Assembly: GCA_018700655.1 (NCBI GenBank)
Contig: JABIUG010000416.1
Span: 1-9,564 of the forward strand
DNA: 9,564 nucleotides
Reading direction: 5' to 3'
DNA from: Rhodospirillaceae bacterium
GTDB taxonomy: Bacteria > Pseudomonadota > Alphaproteobacteria > SP197
Translations under genes and position numbers: made by a program
In this document: in pieces, positions 7,416-9,564 of the stretch
How positions within the stretch are numbered: the stretch's first letter is position 1
Layout: every line of letters starts with the position of its first letter
The notes under the pieces: model-generated
What the model was told of the DNA's origin: nothing
The model's database searches: none
The model's input: the letters and a program-made list of their open reading frames with translations, nothing else

Positions 7416-9115
7416 CAGGCTTCCTTCCCCAACGGTGGATAGGACCAGTCGTCATCCCCGGCATTGGAAAGCTCGTCGGGGAATGGCGCACCGCGATACA
7501 TGTTGATGCGGACCCAGCGATCGGAACGCGGATCAAAATGGGTCGCGCCGAAGAACGAGAGCTTGCAGCGCAGCATATCGATCGGCAGCAGTTCAGAACT
7601 GATCGTGTTGTCGCGGATCTCGGCATAGGGGAGCTTGGCCGCAATCTGGGCCCGCCTCACGGCAGCCCGGTGTTCGGGATGGGCAAGCAGAAAAGCCGCC
7701 GTAACCGGCTCGCCTGCCCATTGTACCAGCGCCCCATGCAACGCCGCCACGTCACGTCCCGGCGCAAGCGGCTGTTCATAGGCCTCGATCGGCTCCTCGA
7801 AACGTTCACCAAGGCGCGGCTCGAGTTTTTCTTCAGAGATGTACCAGACCCGCGCGATGCTCTCCCGGTCCTGCCAGGCGATGTCGAGCGCCCAGCCATA
7901 AGTATCGGCGAGAATGGCCCGCAAGCGTTCGACCGGCATCGCACCGTCAATACGAAACACCGCATCCTCGTCGGCACCCATGGTGTCGACCAGATCATCG
8001 ACGAGCGCGCCATGTGGTTCCAGCAGCAGGGAAACGATCTGTTCCTGACCCTCGAGCGAACAATGTTCGACCGTCCAGTCAAGGAAACGCTGCCACGGCC
8101 GGTCGTTCTGCAGGTCCGCTTCGGCCGTATGGGCCGTGAGTTTCTCGAGATCAGCGCGTAACAGAGCCAGCTTTTCGATCTGCAACGGATGGACCGAGTG
8201 CCAATCGGCGGCATTGATCGACGCTCGCGCCAGCATGACCCGGAAAACCTCAGCCTCAGCAGCAGAAGCAGAGGGCAACGCCAACACCCGCGCCAGCGCG
8301 GTTTCGCGCGTGGCGATCCAGTTGTTGAGCAGGACCGGGTGGCTGATCAGATAGGGCGCCATGCCCAGACCCGTCGAGTTGCCGACACCGATCGCGCGGC
8401 GAAGTTCCGGCGCGATTTTCACCGCTGTCTGGGGCGAACGAATGCGGGCCAGATGTTCGACGATGTCGACCGTGAACGCGCGCACCAGATAGACCGCGAG
8501 CAGTTCGGCCTGGAACGGGCCGGCGAACTCGGGCCGGTCGCAGATCAACTCACGGTCGGCCGCGCCGAACTTGCCGGAGCCATAGACCGCAGTCGTGCGC
8601 ATGAGATAACCGACCGACCGAATCTGCTCCGCGTCGGGCTGTTGGCCCGCCGCCAGCCGCTCGATGACATGGCCGAACAGACGCACGGAGCGGTTTGCCC
8701 GGCACAGGACCAGTTCTTTCTCGGTAATGCGCCCGGCTTCCTGTTTGGGCACATGGTGCGACAGGCGCTCGATGTCAGCGCGATCGGGCACGCCGTCAAA
8801 CAGGGTGAAGGTCGCGTCCCAGGCCTCGGCAATCACCCGGTCGGACCGTTGGTCGTCGGGCAAGTCATGGGCATAACAGATCAGGCTGTAGGCCCGCTCG
8901 GGGCCACGCGCTGTATAGACTGCGACACCGACACCATCCGCGTCGATCTCGAAGACAGGGCGCTCGAAGGTCCAGGCCTGGCGCTGCAAACGGCGCAAAA
9001 CCGTGCGCATGAACGAAAGGCGGCACTGATGGAACGAACCCATCCGCGCCAGCCGCATCACACTTGCGGGCGAACGCAACGTAAGTTCTTCGTTGCTGGT
9101 TTGCTGGGTTTCCAT
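7415..9115 (-). CDS. Conserved-looking protein of unknown function (about 566 aa)
   Basis: I do not recognise a characterised family. The protein is soluble, with no signal peptide or clear membrane span. Blocks that look like conserved motifs: RMGSFHQCRLSFMR (24-37), YSLICYAHDL (76-85), then VPKQEAGR (about 122-129), SVGYLMRTTAVYGSGKFG (167-184), FQAELLAVYLVRAF (about 201-214) and GVGNSTGLGMAPYLISHP (243-260), plus a WVRINMYRGAPFP stretch near the C-terminus. Several His, Cys, Tyr and Gly-rich elements resemble an enzyme rather than a structural protein, but no catalytic signature is matched. Start: METQQTS at 9115 is preferred, with only a weak AAAGA-like site upstream; in-frame starts at 9160 (ATG) and 9166 (TTG) would add 15-17 residues. 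Codon use and composition match the neighbours. It is coupled to the DUF3726-like gene by a TGATG overlap and diverges from phnW, so phosphonate-related metabolism is a possible but unproven context. Confidence 0.88.
   Translation of the reverse strand: METQQTSNEELTLRSPASVMRLARMGSFHQCRLSFMRTVLRRLQRQAWTFERPVFEIDADGVGVAVYTARGPERAYSLICYAHDLPDDQRSDRVIAEAWDATFTLFDGVPDRADIERLSHHVPKQEAGRITEKELVLCRANRSVRLFGHVIERLAAGQQPDAEQIRSVGYLMRTTAVYGSGKFGAADRELICDRPEFAGPFQAELLAVYLVRAFTVDIVEHLARIRSPQTAVKIAPELRRAIGVGNSTGLGMAPYLISHPVLLNNWIATRETALARVLALPSASAAEAEVFRVMLARASINAADWHSVHPLQIEKLALLRADLEKLTAHTAEADLQNDRPWQRFLDWTVEHCSLEGQEQIVSLLLEPHGALVDDLVDTMGADEDAVFRIDGAMPVERLRAILADTYGWALDIAWQDRESIARVWYISEEKLEPRLGERFEEPIEAYEQPLAPGRDVAALHGALVQWAGEPVTAAFLLAHPEHRAAVRRAQIAAKLPYAEIRDNTISSELLPIDMLRCKLSFFGATHFDPRSDRWVRINMYRGAPFPDELSNAGDDDWSYPPLGKEA
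7420..7425 (-). promoter_or_regulatory. Ribosome binding site of the DUF3726-like gene
   Basis: AGGAAG on the minus strand, inside the last codons of the 566-residue gene, stands 4 bases before the ATG at 7415. With the TGATG stop/start overlap it indicates translational coupling of the pair. Confidence 0.6.
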
Positions 9116-9242
9116 ACGCGTGATCTTTCGCACTGGGACAAGCTCAAGTCCTACGACCATAGGCAAGCGTACACAATGACAGAGATCAAGCCGCAGCCGG
9201 GCATCGTCAAACTTTCACGTTGAACGCGCCGGGCTCTACTTT
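9116..9242. promoter_or_regulatory. Divergent spacer between the unknown gene pair and phnW
   Basis: This 127-base region separates two divergent genes and should hold promoters for both. I could not draw a convincing -35/-10 pair on either strand, and there is no clear Shine-Dalgarno site before any of the possible phnW starts. On the plus strand it contains a 15-codon open frame (9176-9223, ATG to TGA), treated as unproven. No terminator hairpin was seen. Confidence 0.35.
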
Positions 9243-9564
9243 ATGAGTGACGGCACAAGCAAACCAATGAGCCCCTGGCGCATCATGAGCAACGACAAGC
9301 CTGCGATCGAGAAACCCGCCAGGGGCGAACCTTATCTCCTGACCCCGGGTCCGCTGACGACCTCGCGCGCGGTCAAGGAGGCCATGCTCGAGGACTGGGG
9401 TTCATGGGATGGCGGCTTTCGTGCCGTCACCGCACAGGTCCGCGAGATGCTCCTGGCACTCACCGGCGACAGCACCGGCGCACTCGATTGTGTGCCCATG
9501 CAGGGCAGCGGCAGCTTTGTCGTCGAAGCCATGCTGGGTTCGTTTGTCCCAAAAGACGGCAAGG
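9243..9564 (+). CDS. phnW: 2-aminoethylphosphonate--pyruvate transaminase, 3' partial
   Basis: The first 107 codons of a PLP-dependent class V-type aminotransferase, cut by the window end. Known role of PhnW: transfer of the amino group of 2-aminoethylphosphonate to pyruvate, giving phosphonoacetaldehyde and alanine, the first step of degradation of this common natural phosphonate. Seen: YLLTPGPLTTSRAVKEAML (31-49), the hallmark N-terminus of the family, DWGSWD (51-56), and QGSGSFVVEAMLG (87-99), the glycine-rich loop that holds the PLP phosphate. The catalytic lysine lies beyond the window. Three in-frame ATGs are possible (9243, 9267, 9285) and none has a clear ribosome site. The family motif usually begins within about ten residues of the start, so 9285 is a realistic alternative. 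A related class V aminotransferase acting on another substrate is not excluded without the rest of the gene. Confidence 0.84.
   Translation, partial: MSDGTSKPMSPWRIMSNDKPAIEKPARGEPYLLTPGPLTTSRAVKEAMLEDWGSWDGGFRAVTAQVREMLLALTGDSTGALDCVPMQGSGSFVVEAMLGSFVPKDGK

Noticed and set aside
8189..9223. Long plus-strand open frame (344 codons) opposite the 566-residue gene
   Set aside because: It is antisense to a well-formed gene, is Arg/Asp/Gln-rich with no domain motifs, and reflects the codon bias of the real gene in mirror frame.

Overview
The window is a compact, GC-rich stretch, probably from an alphaproteobacterium. That placement is inferred from base composition, gene style and the mix of GMC dehydrogenase, HpcH/HpaI aldolase, proline-racemase and PhnW-like genes; there is no rRNA or other marker to fix it. 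Nearly every base is coding, all but one of the intact genes are metabolic or of unknown function, and no tRNA, rRNA, insertion sequence, CRISPR array or phage gene was seen.

Layout: (1) 1-1478 (+) is the 3' part of a large AAA-type ATPase of the kind usually fused to a class III adenylate/guanylate cyclase. It is broken by two in-frame stop codons (828-830 and 1266-1268) and ends early at 1476-1478, so it is a decayed gene. (2) 1533-3215 (+) is a two-gene unit: a hotdog-fold acyl-CoA thioesterase and an HI0933/YhiN-type FAD oxidoreductase. (3) 3219-4001 (-) is an HpcH/HpaI-type class II aldolase that converges on the flavoprotein with only 3 bases between stops. (4) From an 83-base divergent control region at 4002-4084, the opposite strand carries a proline racemase family enzyme with both catalytic cysteines (4085-5044) and a choline-dehydrogenase-like GMC flavoprotein (5041-6840). 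Their stop and start codons overlap (GTGA), so they are probably translationally coupled. (5) 6774-9115 (-) is another coupled pair: an unrecognised conserved-looking protein of about 566 residues and a DUF3726-like protein whose start overlaps the previous stop (TGATG). The 3' end of the second overlaps the GMC gene tail-to-tail by 67 bases. (6) After a 127-base divergent spacer, 9243-9564 (+) is the start of a 2-aminoethylphosphonate transaminase (phnW), cut by the window end.

Taken together this looks like a catabolic accessory region. An epimerase plus a membrane- or FAD-linked alcohol/amine dehydrogenase, a class II aldolase (2-keto-3-deoxy acid type), an acyl-CoA thioesterase and a phosphonate transaminase could feed small hydroxy/amino compounds into central metabolism. 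The substrate cannot be read from the sequence. The part most worth following is the uncharacterised 566-residue/DUF3726 pair, placed back-to-back with phnW and tail-to-tail with the epimerase-GMC operon.
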